In this document: positions 1 to 7,027 of the stretch, piece by piece
Position numbering within the stretch: position 1 is the stretch's first letter
Layout of the letters: every line of letters starts with the position of its first letter
Origin: Stenomitos frigidus ULC18
GTDB lineage: Bacteria > Cyanobacteriota > Cyanobacteriia > Leptolyngbyales > Leptolyngbyaceae
Direction of reading: 5' to 3'
NCBI RefSeq assembly: GCF_003003795.1
Contig: NZ_PVWK01000061.1
Span: 1 to 64,000, forward strand
DNA length: 64,000 bases
Position numbers and translations under genes: made by a program
The notes under the pieces: generated by a model
The model's input: the letters and a program-made list of their open reading frames with translations, nothing else
Told to the model about the DNA's origin: nothing
Databases searched by the model: none

Positions 1-69
1 GGCGACTCGTTCATCGACCAAGTGGCGCAAGCCATGGTGCTGAAATCTGAGTCCGTCAGCCCACGCTAA
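1..69 (+). CDS. 3' end of an unknown gene (partial)
   Basis: Reading from base 1 gives 22 residues ending SESVSPR and a TAA stop at 67-69; the rest of the gene lies outside the window. The tail is too short to recognise. It converges with the S-formylglutathione hydrolase gene, whose 3' end is 36 bases away. It is not the usual C-terminus of the glutathione-dependent formaldehyde dehydrogenase that often neighbours that gene. Confidence 0.5.
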   Translation, partial: GDSFIDQVAQAMVLKSESVSPR

Positions 70-104
70 TCACATACCTTTCTTTAAGAAAGCGGCAGGC
101 TAAC

Positions 105-953
105 CTAGCGCCACAGGATTTCGGCATGGTGTCGAATGTGGTCTTCGACAAACGTGGCAATAAGGTAATAGCTATGGTCGTAGCCTTCCTGCATGCGTAG
201 CGTCAATGGTTGTTCTGATCTAGTACATGCCTGCTCAAACACCTGTGGCATCAGTTGTTTTTCCAGAAACGTATCAGCCGTACCCTGATCAATCAAAATC
301 GGATGCTTGAGCTGAGTGGTGAGGACAAGCGCGCTGGCATCGTACGATCGCCACGCCTCTTGATCCGCTCCAAGATAATTCGTGAATGCCTTTTGTCCCC
401 ACGGTACGCGACTGGAAGCGACGATCGGCGCAAAGGCAGACACCGATCGATACTGGTCAGGATTCCTTAACGCACAGACTAACGCTCCATGTCCGCCCAT
501 CGAATGCCCGAAGATTCCTTGTCGATCAGGTTGAGCTGGAAAATGCTCAGCAATCAACGTCGGCAATTCTTGGGTCACGTAGCTGTACATTTGGTAGTGC
601 GATCGCCATGGTACCTCAGTTGCATCCACATAGAATCCGGCTCCCGTACCAAAATCCCAGTCATCCTCTTCACCGGGAATACCTGCACTACGTGGACTTG
701 TATCGGGTGCGACTAGAATCACTCCATACTTTGCCGCAAACTGCTGTGCTCCCGCCTTCGTCATGAAATTCTCTTCTGTACAGGTTAACCCTGAAAGAAA
801 GTACAGCACGGGCAGGGGCTCAGACCGCGATCGCGGCGGCAAATACACGGCAAATTTCATCAAGCCGTTGCAGCTCACCGAGGGGTGGCTATAAAAGCCA
901 ACGGTGCCACCAAAGCAACGAGATTGATTGATAAGGCTAAGCGGTTGAGACAT
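105..953 (-). CDS. fghA: S-formylglutathione hydrolase
   Basis: This 282-residue esterase hydrolyses S-formylglutathione to formate and glutathione, the last step of glutathione-dependent formaldehyde detoxification in the cytosol. The alpha/beta-hydrolase nucleophile elbow GHSMGGHGAL is visible with Ser151, the oxyanion-region motif FLSGLTCTEENF lies near residue 52, and the C-terminal EGYDHSYY carries the expected catalytic His. Length is typical for the esterase D/FrmB family. The gene runs leftwards alone; no formaldehyde dehydrogenase is seen in the window. The ATG at 953 gives the family's usual N-terminus, so this start is preferred. The assignment is secure at family level; activity on other acyl esters is possible. 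Confidence 0.93.
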   Translation of the reverse strand: MSQPLSLINQSRCFGGTVGFYSHPSVSCNGLMKFAVYLPPRSRSEPLPVLYFLSGLTCTEENFMTKAGAQQFAAKYGVILVAPDTSPRSAGIPGEEDDWDFGTGAGFYVDATEVPWRSHYQMYSYVTQELPTLIAEHFPAQPDRQGIFGHSMGGHGALVCALRNPDQYRSVSAFAPIVASSRVPWGQKAFTNYLGADQEAWRSYDASALVLTTQLKHPILIDQGTADTFLEKQLMPQVFEQACTRSEQPLTLRMQEGYDHSYYLIATFVEDHIRHHAEILWR

Positions 954-1215
954 GGTTGTGCAATCAAGGACCGACTACGTTAGAGCTTCAGGCCACCTGA
1001 CCGCAATTTACACTAAATGACGCCCCTCAACAAACGATAATCGCTCCCCACTAAAACTCTAACAAGCCTGCTGCCACTCAGAACCCTAGCCCATTTCAGA
1101 CCTTCAAGCCAGCGAAGGAAGGAGCATTAGATGGGACTCTTGCAGGTTTTTGCATCTATCTTGTCCCTATTTCTCACGTCTGCCTGTACAGATTTCGTTC
1201 TTGTAGGGGCAAAGA

Positions 1216-1443
1216 CTATTCGCCAGCCTCACTATAAGTGATGAATCCTATTAGCAAGTCTATGGGGTAAAACCACCATAAGGCCTTGTCACCATCAAAG
1301 AAAGCAATCACACTCCCGCCCAGGAATATGGAGGTAATAGACCCTAAAAATTGATGAATCAATGAATCAAACCGAAGCAGGAAATATCTTACAAGTCATC
1401 CAATAACAAGACCCAAATAGGTAGCCCCTATAACTGGAATCAT
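1216..1443 (-). pseudogene. small membrane protein gene with in-frame TGA
   Basis: On the minus strand an ATG at 1443 opens a reading frame that gives 15 hydrophobic residues (MIPVIGATYLGLVIG), then TGA at 1398-1396. The same frame then continues for 59 coherent residues to TAG at 1218-1216 (starts LVRYFLLRFDSL, contains SIFLGGSVIAFF and WWFYPIDLLIGF). The hydrophobic periodicity continues across the stop, as in a two- or three-helix membrane protein of about 75 residues. TGA for TGG (Trp) is the simplest lesion. I do not recognise the family. It sits on the opposite strand upstream of the first CsbD gene, at the edge of the stress cluster. It could be a decayed gene or a base-call error. Confidence 0.5.
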
Positions 1444-1567
1444 GAGCATAATTCATTTGCAGATTGTAACAGTTTGCGATCAATCTATTTCCCTACATTT
1501 TGTATCAAATCTAACCAATTCCTTCAGAAAACGAACCAATAGATTAGGATCATATTAAGGACTAGAG

Positions 1568-1596
1568 TTGTTAATTCGCCTCAGACAAGCAGTCCT
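1568..1596 (+). promoter_or_regulatory. duplicated upstream block of first CsbD gene
   Basis: Twenty-nine bases beginning TTGTTAATTCGCCTCAGACA are identical to 3785-3813, at nearly the same distance from the start codon of the second CsbD gene. Weaker similarity extends about 70 bases further upstream in both copies (for example TTTGTATC followed by CAGAAAACGAACC or TAGAAAACAAACC). This is most likely a shared promoter and 5' leader copied with the gene. No sigma-factor class can be assigned from the sequence. Confidence 0.55.
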
Positions 1597-1626
1597 TATA
1601 TTCAATTATTCAATAAGGAGCGCACC

Positions 1627-1809
1627 ATGAGCTTAGAAGATAGAGCCAAGGCAACCGCTAAAAACATCGAAGGTAAAGTGCAAGAAGGGGTGGGCAATCT
1701 GACTGGCGATCCCAAAGATCAAATAGAGGGTAAAGCAAAACAGGCAGAGGCAAAAGTCCGGCACGCGGTTGAAGATGTGAAAGATAAAGCCAAGGAAACG
1801 CTTGATTAA
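1627..1809 (+). CDS. CsbD family stress protein
   Basis: A 60-residue, highly charged protein with the CsbD signature: MSLEDRAKATAKNIEGK, then GNLTGDPKDQIEGKAKQ and a charged amphipathic tail. CsbD proteins are small general-stress proteins first seen in the Bacillus sigma-B regulon; their biochemical role is unknown. An AAGGAG ribosome site lies 8 bases before the ATG. It is the first of four CsbD domains in this cluster and shares its upstream DNA with the copy at 3836. A weak stem-loop (CTCCC/GGGAG, 1837-1852) follows and may be its terminator. Confidence 0.93.
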   Translation: MSLEDRAKATAKNIEGKVQEGVGNLTGDPKDQIEGKAKQAEAKVRHAVEDVKDKAKETLD

Positions 1810-2078
1810 GAACGTTTTCTCTCTGTGCAGGAGTGCCTCCCTTGGTTGGGAGCAGTAGCCTATACAGCCTTTCTGCTTCCAACCACCAGGTAGAAATTGT
1901 GTCAGAGCTGATAGCAGGCGATCGTCAACCCAAACCTGAAAGATATTGCTCATCAGGTGAGCACAAAACTTCAAGCCGTGATTGAACATCTGTAATTTAT
2001 TCAGAGGGCAAAGTAGCCGAATAACCAAATAACTCGCTGTCAACTATAAAAAACTATCCAATAGATTTGGAGGGAAAA

Positions 2079-2765
2079 ATGACTTTCACTAACAATAAAC
2101 GAGCTGTGGGAATCTTCTCTAGCCATCAAGAGGCAGAGAATGCTCTACATGAACTGCGGGATGATGGCTTTGCAATGAATCAGGTATCCATGGTTGCGAG
2201 AGATACTGATCGCTTGGATCAGAGCCACCAGATTGGCGAAACACACGTCCAAGAACTGACCGAAACAACTCACATTGCGAGAGATACTGATCGCCTGGAT
2301 CGGAGCCACGAGATTAGTGAAACACACGTTCAAGCGCTGACCGAAACAACCCACGTTGACGAAGGAGCAAAGATAGGGCTCGCGTCAGGGGGAGCCGTCG
2401 GAGGACTGACCGGATTGCTGGTCGGGTTGGGCACACTGGCAATTCCTGGAGTGGGTCCCATTATGTTGGCAGGAGCAACCGCAACGGCGATCGCCAGCAC
2501 GCTCGCTGGCGGTGCGATCGGCGCGGCAGCTGGCGGTTTAGTTGGTGGTCTGATTGGTCTAGGCATTCCAGAAGAGCGGGCTCACGTTTATCACGATCAT
2601 GTGGTTCGTGGAGGCTATCTGGTCATCGTAGACGGTACAGAAGCTGAAATCCTTCGGGCTGAAGCAATTCTAAAACGCAGAGGGATTCGCGAGTGGGAAG
2701 TCTACCCCGCCTCGACCACGGGGGAAGTACACCGATCCGACGGCTCCTCATTTGTAAAATCGTGA
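2079..2765 (+). CDS. general stress protein with glycine-zipper membrane core
   Basis: A 228-residue protein. The N-terminal 45 residues (RAVGIFSSHQEAENALHELR onward) resemble the general-stress protein 17M (YflT) domain. The middle, about residues 93-160, is Gly/Ala-rich and hydrophobic (SGGAVGGLTGLLVGLG, GGAIGAAAGGLVGGLIG), typical of a glycine-zipper membrane segment. The C-terminus is a small alpha/beta region (GYLVIVDGTEAEILRAEAILKRRG). Between domains a 27-residue unit (RDTDRLD...ETHV..LTETTH) occurs twice, encoded by an 81-base tandem duplication at 2196-2276 and 2277-2357. The ATG at 2079, with GGAGGG just upstream, is preferred over the in-frame TTG at 2067. It lies in the small-protein stress cluster. 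Confidence 0.85.
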   Translation: MTFTNNKRAVGIFSSHQEAENALHELRDDGFAMNQVSMVARDTDRLDQSHQIGETHVQELTETTHIARDTDRLDRSHEISETHVQALTETTHVDEGAKIGLASGGAVGGLTGLLVGLGTLAIPGVGPIMLAGATATAIASTLAGGAIGAAAGGLVGGLIGLGIPEERAHVYHDHVVRGGYLVIVDGTEAEILRAEAILKRRGIREWEVYPASTTGEVHRSDGSSFVKS

Positions 2766-2801
2766 CTTAGTAAAATTGTGACTTAGTAAAGGCTTTGAAT
2801 T

Positions 2802-3272
2802 ATGAAAAAGATCACACTTTTAGTCCTCAGCAGCGTTTTACTAATTGGCACTATTGCCTGTAGTAACAACGCTAAAACCAGCGCGGATGCGCCCAAGTCT
2901 ACCGAGAAGATGGGAGAGGTGCCGACAACTAAAACAGTCAAAAATGACCAAAGCGATGCGGCTAGCAAAGTACGCCGAGATCAACTCAATTCAGATATTC
3001 GTGCTCGTGAACAACGCAACAACATGACTGGTAGCGATGCCGATCGTGCTAAAGGCGACCTTGCCAGTGAAGTTCGCTCCAAGCTAGAGGCCAACATCCC
3101 CAATGGAAACCTGACGGTTGCGGCTAAGGATGGAGCGATCGTTGTGTCTGGAACCGTACAAACTCAAAATCAGCTCGATAAAATTGAACCTTTGGCAAAA
3201 CAAATCAAGGGTGTCAAGAGTGTCAATGTTGCAGCAAAAGTTGCTCCAGCCGTTTCGGATAAAAAGCAGTAA
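2802..3272 (+). CDS. BON-domain lipoprotein
   Basis: A 156-residue protein with a lipoprotein signal (MKKITLLVLSSVLLIGTIAC, predicted lipid on Cys20), a polar Thr/Lys/Asp-rich linker, and a C-terminal BON domain at about residues 85-148 (SEVRSKLEANIPNGNLTVAA ... GAIVVSGTVQTQ ... VKSVNVAAKV). BON domains are found in osmotic-shock and envelope-stability proteins such as OsmY and are thought to bind membranes. It starts 37 bases after the glycine-zipper protein and is probably cotranscribed. A 16-base near-duplicate (GTGACTTAGTAAA) surrounds the preceding stop codon. The substrate or partner is unknown. Confidence 0.88.
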   Translation: MKKITLLVLSSVLLIGTIACSNNAKTSADAPKSTEKMGEVPTTKTVKNDQSDAASKVRRDQLNSDIRAREQRNNMTGSDADRAKGDLASEVRSKLEANIPNGNLTVAAKDGAIVVSGTVQTQNQLDKIEPLAKQIKGVKSVNVAAKVAPAVSDKKQ

Positions 3273-3321
3273 ATCGTTGCATTAATAAATGCATCACTCA
3301 ACTATTAAGGAGTAAAAGTAT

Positions 3322-3468
3322 ATGCTTTGGACAATTGCAGTGGTTTTGATCGTTCTGTGGGCACTTGGATTTGGGATTCACGTCGGAGGTGGTCTGATTC
3401 ACCTTCTTCTGGTTCTAGCCTTGATTGCTATTGTTTACAACCTTATTACAGGGCGTAGCGCTGTATAA
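3322..3468 (+). CDS. lmo0937-type small membrane protein
   Basis: A 48-residue protein, almost entirely two transmembrane helices: LWTIAVVLIVLWALGFGIHV, then GGLIHLLLVLALIAIVYNLI and a short polar tail GRSAV. The pattern W-ALG-F---VGG-IH-LLV-A matches the widespread lmo0937 (DUF5670) family, which often sits beside CsbD and BON genes; function is unknown. An AAGGAG ribosome site lies 8 bases before ATG. It starts 49 bases after the BON lipoprotein and is likely in the same operon. The strong hairpin at 3541 probably marks the end of the transcript. Confidence 0.85.
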   Translation: MLWTIAVVLIVLWALGFGIHVGGGLIHLLLVLALIAIVYNLITGRSAV

Positions 3469-3540
3469 AGCGTTTGAATTCTTGGTAGTAGTGTATTTTC
3501 TAGGAGTTTTAAAAAGAAATTAAATCTCCTGAAATTTCGC

Positions 3541-3583
3541 TCAAACTTGGTCAGCTCTCCACTAGAGAGCTGACCAAGTTTGA
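3541..3583. terminator. perfect 19-bp hairpin after small-protein operon
   Basis: Arms 3541-3559 (TCAAACTTGGTCAGCTCTC) and 3565-3583 are perfect reverse complements around a 5-base loop. It lies 72 bases after the lmo0937 gene. There is no following T-run, so it may be a processed 3' end or transcript-stabilising hairpin and not a classical intrinsic terminator. Confidence 0.6.
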
Positions 3584-3784
3584 ATACTTGATCACCTTCA
3601 AAGCGTTCAATCTGGTTTCTGATCCTTGTATAATGTCTCAATAAGATTATCTTGATATCTCTATCAAAACAACCTTGCCTCATTGCTAACTTGTCTTTTT
3701 ACGCTTTGTATCGAAACTGATCAATTCATTTAGAAAACAAACCAACAAACTTTTAGAGTCTTAGGATAATCATAAGGGATAAAT

Positions 3785-3813
3785 TTGTTAATTCGCCTCA
3801 GACAAGCAGTCCT
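3785..3813 (+). promoter_or_regulatory. duplicated upstream block of second CsbD gene
   Basis: Identical over 29 bases to 1568-1596 and placed 22 bases before the start of the second CsbD gene. The block probably belongs to the transcribed leader or promoter that was copied together with the gene. Confidence 0.55.
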
Positions 3814-3835
3814 CCCATTCAATCAGGAGTACACC

Positions 3836-4018
3836 ATGAGCTTAGAAGATAGAGCTAAGGCAATCGCCAAAAATATCGAAGGTAAAGTTCAAGAAGCCAT
3901 CGGCGATCTGACTGGCGATCGCCGAGATCAGGTAGAGGGAAAGGCAAAACAGGTAGAAGCAAACGTTCAGCAGGCGGTTGAAGATGTGAAGGATAAAGTC
4001 AAAAAAATTATTAATTAG
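3836..4018 (+). CDS. CsbD family stress protein, second copy
   Basis: A 60-residue CsbD protein: MSLEDRAKAIAKNIEGK, then IGDLTGDRRDQVEGKAKQ and a Lys-rich tail. It is a close paralogue of the copy at 1627, with the same first six residues and a shared 5' region. The ATG at 3836 has AGGAG upstream; an in-frame TTG at 3785 would add 17 residues from the copied leader and is unlikely. The pair suggests a segmental duplication of gene plus promoter. The molecular role of the family is not known. Confidence 0.93.
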   Translation: MSLEDRAKAIAKNIEGKVQEAIGDLTGDRRDQVEGKAKQVEANVQQAVEDVKDKVKKIIN

Positions 4019-4024
4019 GAAAGT

Positions 4025-4135
4025 CTTCTCTGTAGAACCCATTTGAGATCTCATCAAATAGCTATAGGCTCTAGGCTGCATCTCGATCGCCCTCATAGTC
4101 TAAGAGAACAATTCTCAATGGGCTCTACAGAGAAG
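4025..4135. repeat. imperfect long inverted repeat after CsbD copy 2
   Basis: Bases 4025-4047 (starts CTTCTCTGTAGAACCCATT) and 4114-4135 are reverse complements apart from two differences, enclosing about 66 bases. This could fold the 3' end of the CsbD transcript into a large hairpin and act as a terminator or stability element. Confidence 0.45.
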
Positions 4136-4300
4136 TAGAACGATGGAAGCTAATGATCACGTCCCGCGAAATCAGTTGCTGGAGTGAGCCACGATTCTTA
4201 AACTTCTCATTACTAGACTCGCCAAATAGCATTTTTTTTGCCATTCAGATTAGCTGCTGTTCAAGTCGTCACTTATTAGATTGAAGAAAGGAGGTTAGCT

Positions 4301-4492
4301 ATGGATCTCATTCAGCTTGTAGTTGTTCTGATCGTAGTTGGGGTTCTGTTGTGGTTAGTAAACAACTATATTCCGATGGATAGGAAGATCAAGAATATTC
4401 TGAACATCGTGGTAGTGGTTGCCGTCGTTTTATGGTTGCTGAACGTGTTCGGATTGACGACTTCTCTCCGTGGAATTCATGTCGGGAACTGA
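4301..4492 (+). CDS. Thivi_2564-type small membrane protein
   Basis: A 63-residue protein with two hydrophobic helices, about residues 3-22 (LIQLVVVLIVVGVLLWLVN) and 30-50, separated by the polar turn NYIPMDRKIKNI. This arrangement is characteristic of the Thivi_2564 family found near stress genes in cyanobacteria and proteobacteria; function is unknown. A strong AAGGAGG ribosome site precedes the ATG. It is separated from CsbD copy 2 by about 280 bases and probably has its own promoter. Confidence 0.82.
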   Translation: MDLIQLVVVLIVVGVLLWLVNNYIPMDRKIKNILNIVVVVAVVLWLLNVFGLTTSLRGIHVGN

Positions 4493-4647
4493 TCGATCAC
4501 TGGGTCTTTTATGATTTAGCAGAATCGGTGTCATTTCTCAAGGAGCTTTAGATGGCAATCAGCCCATCCAGACTTTCTGCTTCTGCATCAAGAATTAACA
4601 GACGATTGATCGCTCCTTGAGCGACTACATAATTTTTGGAGGATAAA

Positions 4648-5124
4648 ATGATCTCACTTCAGCAAGCACGTAAGTTTTTGCTAACGATTAGTATGGCTTT
4701 CTTGCTCTCAACTGCCATAACGTTTGGTTTCGCGTCTGAAAATAGTTGGGCTGCAACGCCACTCACGCTACGCATGAGCCAGCCACACACTCAAATTGCA
4801 GCTATGAATCGAGCCAAGGCAGTCACGAAGAACATCGAAGGCAAAGCCCAGGAAATGATTGGTAACATCACAGGTGATCCTAAAGATCAGGTGATGGGAA
4901 AAGCCAAGCAGGTTGAAAGTCAGGCTCGTCATGCAGCAGAAGATGTAAAAGACAGCATGCGGTTGAAAGAAAGAGCCAAGGCAGTCACCAAGAATGTTGA
5001 GGGCAAAGGACAGGAAGCGGTTGGCAAGATCACAGGTAGCCCTAAAGATCAGATGATGGGAAAAGCCAAGCAGGTTGAAAGTCAGGCTCGCCATGCAGCA
5101 GAAGACGTGAAGGCGAAGGGTTGA
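4648..5124 (+). CDS. exported tandem CsbD-domain protein
   Basis: A 158-residue protein. Residues 1-36 form a signal peptide (RKFLLTISMAFLLSTAITF, then SWAA as a possible cleavage site), followed by a short linker and two CsbD domains from about residues 54 and 108. Each has RAKAVTKN, a G--ITG-PKDQ core and GKAKQVESQARHAAEDVK. The domains come from a 162-base tandem duplication (about 4811-4972 and 4973-5112). The ATG at 4648 has GGAGG upstream; the in-frame TTG at 4636 is less likely. A CsbD protein carrying an export signal is unusual, because most are cytosolic. It would place CsbD domains in the periplasm or thylakoid lumen; this is an inference from the signal peptide. Confidence 0.85.
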   Translation: MISLQQARKFLLTISMAFLLSTAITFGFASENSWAATPLTLRMSQPHTQIAAMNRAKAVTKNIEGKAQEMIGNITGDPKDQVMGKAKQVESQARHAAEDVKDSMRLKERAKAVTKNVEGKGQEAVGKITGSPKDQMMGKAKQVESQARHAAEDVKAKG

Positions 5125-5286
5125 GATCTGCTCAGGTAAGACGTGCCTTGACCATGAGACGTAACTTCGCGACTGCTTAGCGGAATGAGGCGATCTCCCT
5201 TGCGCGGGTCAAAGCACTAACAGAAAGTCGCGATCAGATTGAAGGGTAGGCTTTTGGACTTGATGAGCTTGAAGGAGAGCAACAGG

Positions 5287-6177
5287 ATGAATTCGATTCA
5301 AAAGCGGGGAAAACTGGTCATTATTGGCGGCGCAGAAGATAAGGAGGGCGATTGTCTTATTCTGCGAGAATTTGTTCGTTGTGCTGGCGGCAGTAAGGCG
5401 AGAATTGTTGTTTTCACTGCTGCTAGTAGCGACCCTCAAGCCGTGGGAGAAAACTACGTCAGAGTATTCAAACGGATAGGAGTTGAAGATGTGCAAGTAC
5501 TTCATACCCGTGATCGAGATGATGTTGATAGTCATCAGGGGCTAGATTTCGTCAAGCAAGCAACTGGCGTCTTTTTTACTGGAGGCAATCAGGCCCGGAT
5601 CGTTGACATCATCAAAGGTACCAAACTCGATACCCTCATTCACGATCGCTACGCTGAGGGTCTGGTCGTAGGGGGTACCAGCGCAGGAGCCGCCATGATG
5701 CCAGATAAGATGATTGTCGAGGGAGAAGGTGAAACCGAGCCTACACTTAAGGTGGCAGAAATGGATGATGGGTTAGGCTTCCTTTCCAAAGTTGTCATCG
5801 ATCAGCATTTCGCCCAGCGAGGACGCTTGGGACGGTTGCTCTCAGCACTAATCCAGGATCCATCCTTTCTAGGGTTTGGCATTGATGAGGACACGGCAAT
5901 TGTTGTCAGTGGCGATGAATTAAAAGTTGTGGGCAGTGGCTCAGTCACCGTTTTAATGGAGTCAGAATCTGGCTATAACAATCTCTCTGATCTTAGAGAA
6001 GACGAAAGTATGGCAATTTTCGATGTTAAGCTCCATATTTTGCCTCATGGCTACCGCTTCAATCTCAAGGCTCTTAAACCCTTACGCCCTGAAACCCAGG
6101 TGGAGAGAGGCAAAGCGAAGTTGGATGGGCATGAAAGATCGATAGTCCCGCCTGAAATGAGTGGCCGCCCACTTTAG
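5287..6177 (+). CDS. cphB: cyanophycinase (peptidase S51)
   Basis: A 296-residue serine exopeptidase that degrades cyanophycin (multi-L-arginyl-poly-L-aspartate), releasing Asp-Arg dipeptides from the nitrogen store. The nucleophile elbow GGTSAGAAMM places Ser132. Also visible are GKLVIIGGAEDKEGD at the N-terminus, FFTGGNQARI near 97, and DQHFAQRGRLGRL, where a catalytic His is expected. The ATG at 5287 has AAGGAG 11 bases upstream and gives the common family N-terminus; ATG 5263 and TTG 5239 are alternatives. No cyanophycin synthetase lies in the window. Position right after the stress genes may reflect shared conditions but no operon link is visible. Confidence 0.93.
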   Translation: MNSIQKRGKLVIIGGAEDKEGDCLILREFVRCAGGSKARIVVFTAASSDPQAVGENYVRVFKRIGVEDVQVLHTRDRDDVDSHQGLDFVKQATGVFFTGGNQARIVDIIKGTKLDTLIHDRYAEGLVVGGTSAGAAMMPDKMIVEGEGETEPTLKVAEMDDGLGFLSKVVIDQHFAQRGRLGRLLSALIQDPSFLGFGIDEDTAIVVSGDELKVVGSGSVTVLMESESGYNNLSDLREDESMAIFDVKLHILPHGYRFNLKALKPLRPETQVERGKAKLDGHERSIVPPEMSGRPL

Positions 6178-6200
6178 GCTTACAAGCAGCAAAAGTGGGC
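6167..6200 (+). terminator. terminator of cyanophycinase gene
   Basis: GCCCACTTT (6167-6175, overlapping the stop codon) pairs with AAAGTGGGC (6192-6200) across a 16-base loop and is followed by TTCCTTTGTT. This resembles an intrinsic terminator. Confidence 0.6.
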
Positions 6201-6243
6201 TTCCTTTGTTAAGTGATGTGGGTAAGGTTACCTGCGAGGTTGA

Positions 6244-6423
6244 CTAGGGTAGTTGGTAACGCCAGTTCACGGCACACGGCGATCGTGTTAGGCGATGCAC
6301 GCTTGGCGTTTGTATATACAGCCATCCGGGAAGTTGATGCCGCCAGTTGATGGCACGAGGAGTCGCAAATTTGGTGGGGGCAGGAGTGTACTTAAAGTTT
6401 TGTGCGCGATAGATCAGGTTCAT
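6244..6423 (-). CDS. DUF4278-like small protein
   Basis: A 59-residue reading frame on the minus strand. It opens MNLIYRAQNFKYTPAPTKF, matching the cyanobacterial DUF4278 repeat start M-L-YRG--Y-Y-P. It also has PRAINWRHQLPGW and, at the very end, CAVNWRYQLP, resembling the tails of such proteins. The paired (A-N-W-R-x-Q-L-P) motifs suggest a short internal duplication. Family function is unknown. It converges with cyanophycinase, sharing the intergenic hairpin side. No strong ribosome site is visible before the ATG at 6423. Relaxation of the usual Gly in YRG to YRA and the short length leave open that it is a remnant. Confidence 0.6.
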   Translation of the reverse strand: MNLIYRAQNFKYTPAPTKFATPRAINWRHQLPGWLYIQTPSVHRLTRSPCAVNWRYQLP

Positions 6424-7027
6424 AGGATTAATTCACCGATTGTGTTTGCAAGCGTGAGCATTTACCTCTGAGAACACAATAATCACTATAGACTTTTTAC
6501 GTGATGAATCGTTGACAAATAACGAAGTTTTACTTCCAATCTAGGAAAATCAACGTTAAAAAGTAGCAACAATTGCAGAAATTCTAATCAGCTTTCAAGC
6601 CAAAAGAGCTGGCAAACAAGAACATCCCAGGTTGAAGGGGGAATGAATGGATGGGTGGGTGAACTGTGGGATGTTATTACCCCGCAAGTCCCTAAGTGAC
6701 AAAGAATGTCTAGCTTGCAATCAGACGCAGAGGATTCTTGATCGAGGGTGAGTGAGGGGCACCTCTTGCAGCAGGGAAAGGTCAAAGGGATGAAAAGCAA
6801 TCTGTTTTCCCTTACCTTTACTTTTTGCCCCTTACGAAAAAGCATGATAAGAGTGAGTCAACGCTGGGCGTATGGATGTATGGCGTCACAATTTACATCC
6901 CCCAGTATGCAAATGCCCCACAGTCTCAGGAGTCCGCAAGAATTCTGTGTCTGATACCATTCATACCGATCCTCTATGGGTCACCTGTGTTAGCATCTGT
7001 TAAACTCTTGTTTCAACAGAATCACAA
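6424..7027. other. 604-base intergenic region
   Basis: Lies between the DUF4278-like gene (reading away) and the HNH gene, so it must contain promoters for both. It is AT-rich to about 6600 and then G-rich on the plus strand. I could not find a supported gene or recognisable RNA in it; short open frames present have no family features. Confidence 0.4.

Noticed and set aside
1131-1241. 36-codon plus-strand frame with AAGGAG site and lipobox-like LTSAC
   Set aside because: Too short, overlaps the end of the opposing membrane-protein frame, and the downstream residues show no domain.
4552-4620. 22-codon frame with AAGGAG site before the tandem CsbD gene
   Set aside because: Could be a leader peptide, but it has no recognisable attenuator or conserved feature.
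6640-6830. G-rich intergenic stretch considered as 6S, RNase P or SRP RNA
   Set aside because: None of the conserved words of these RNAs was found.
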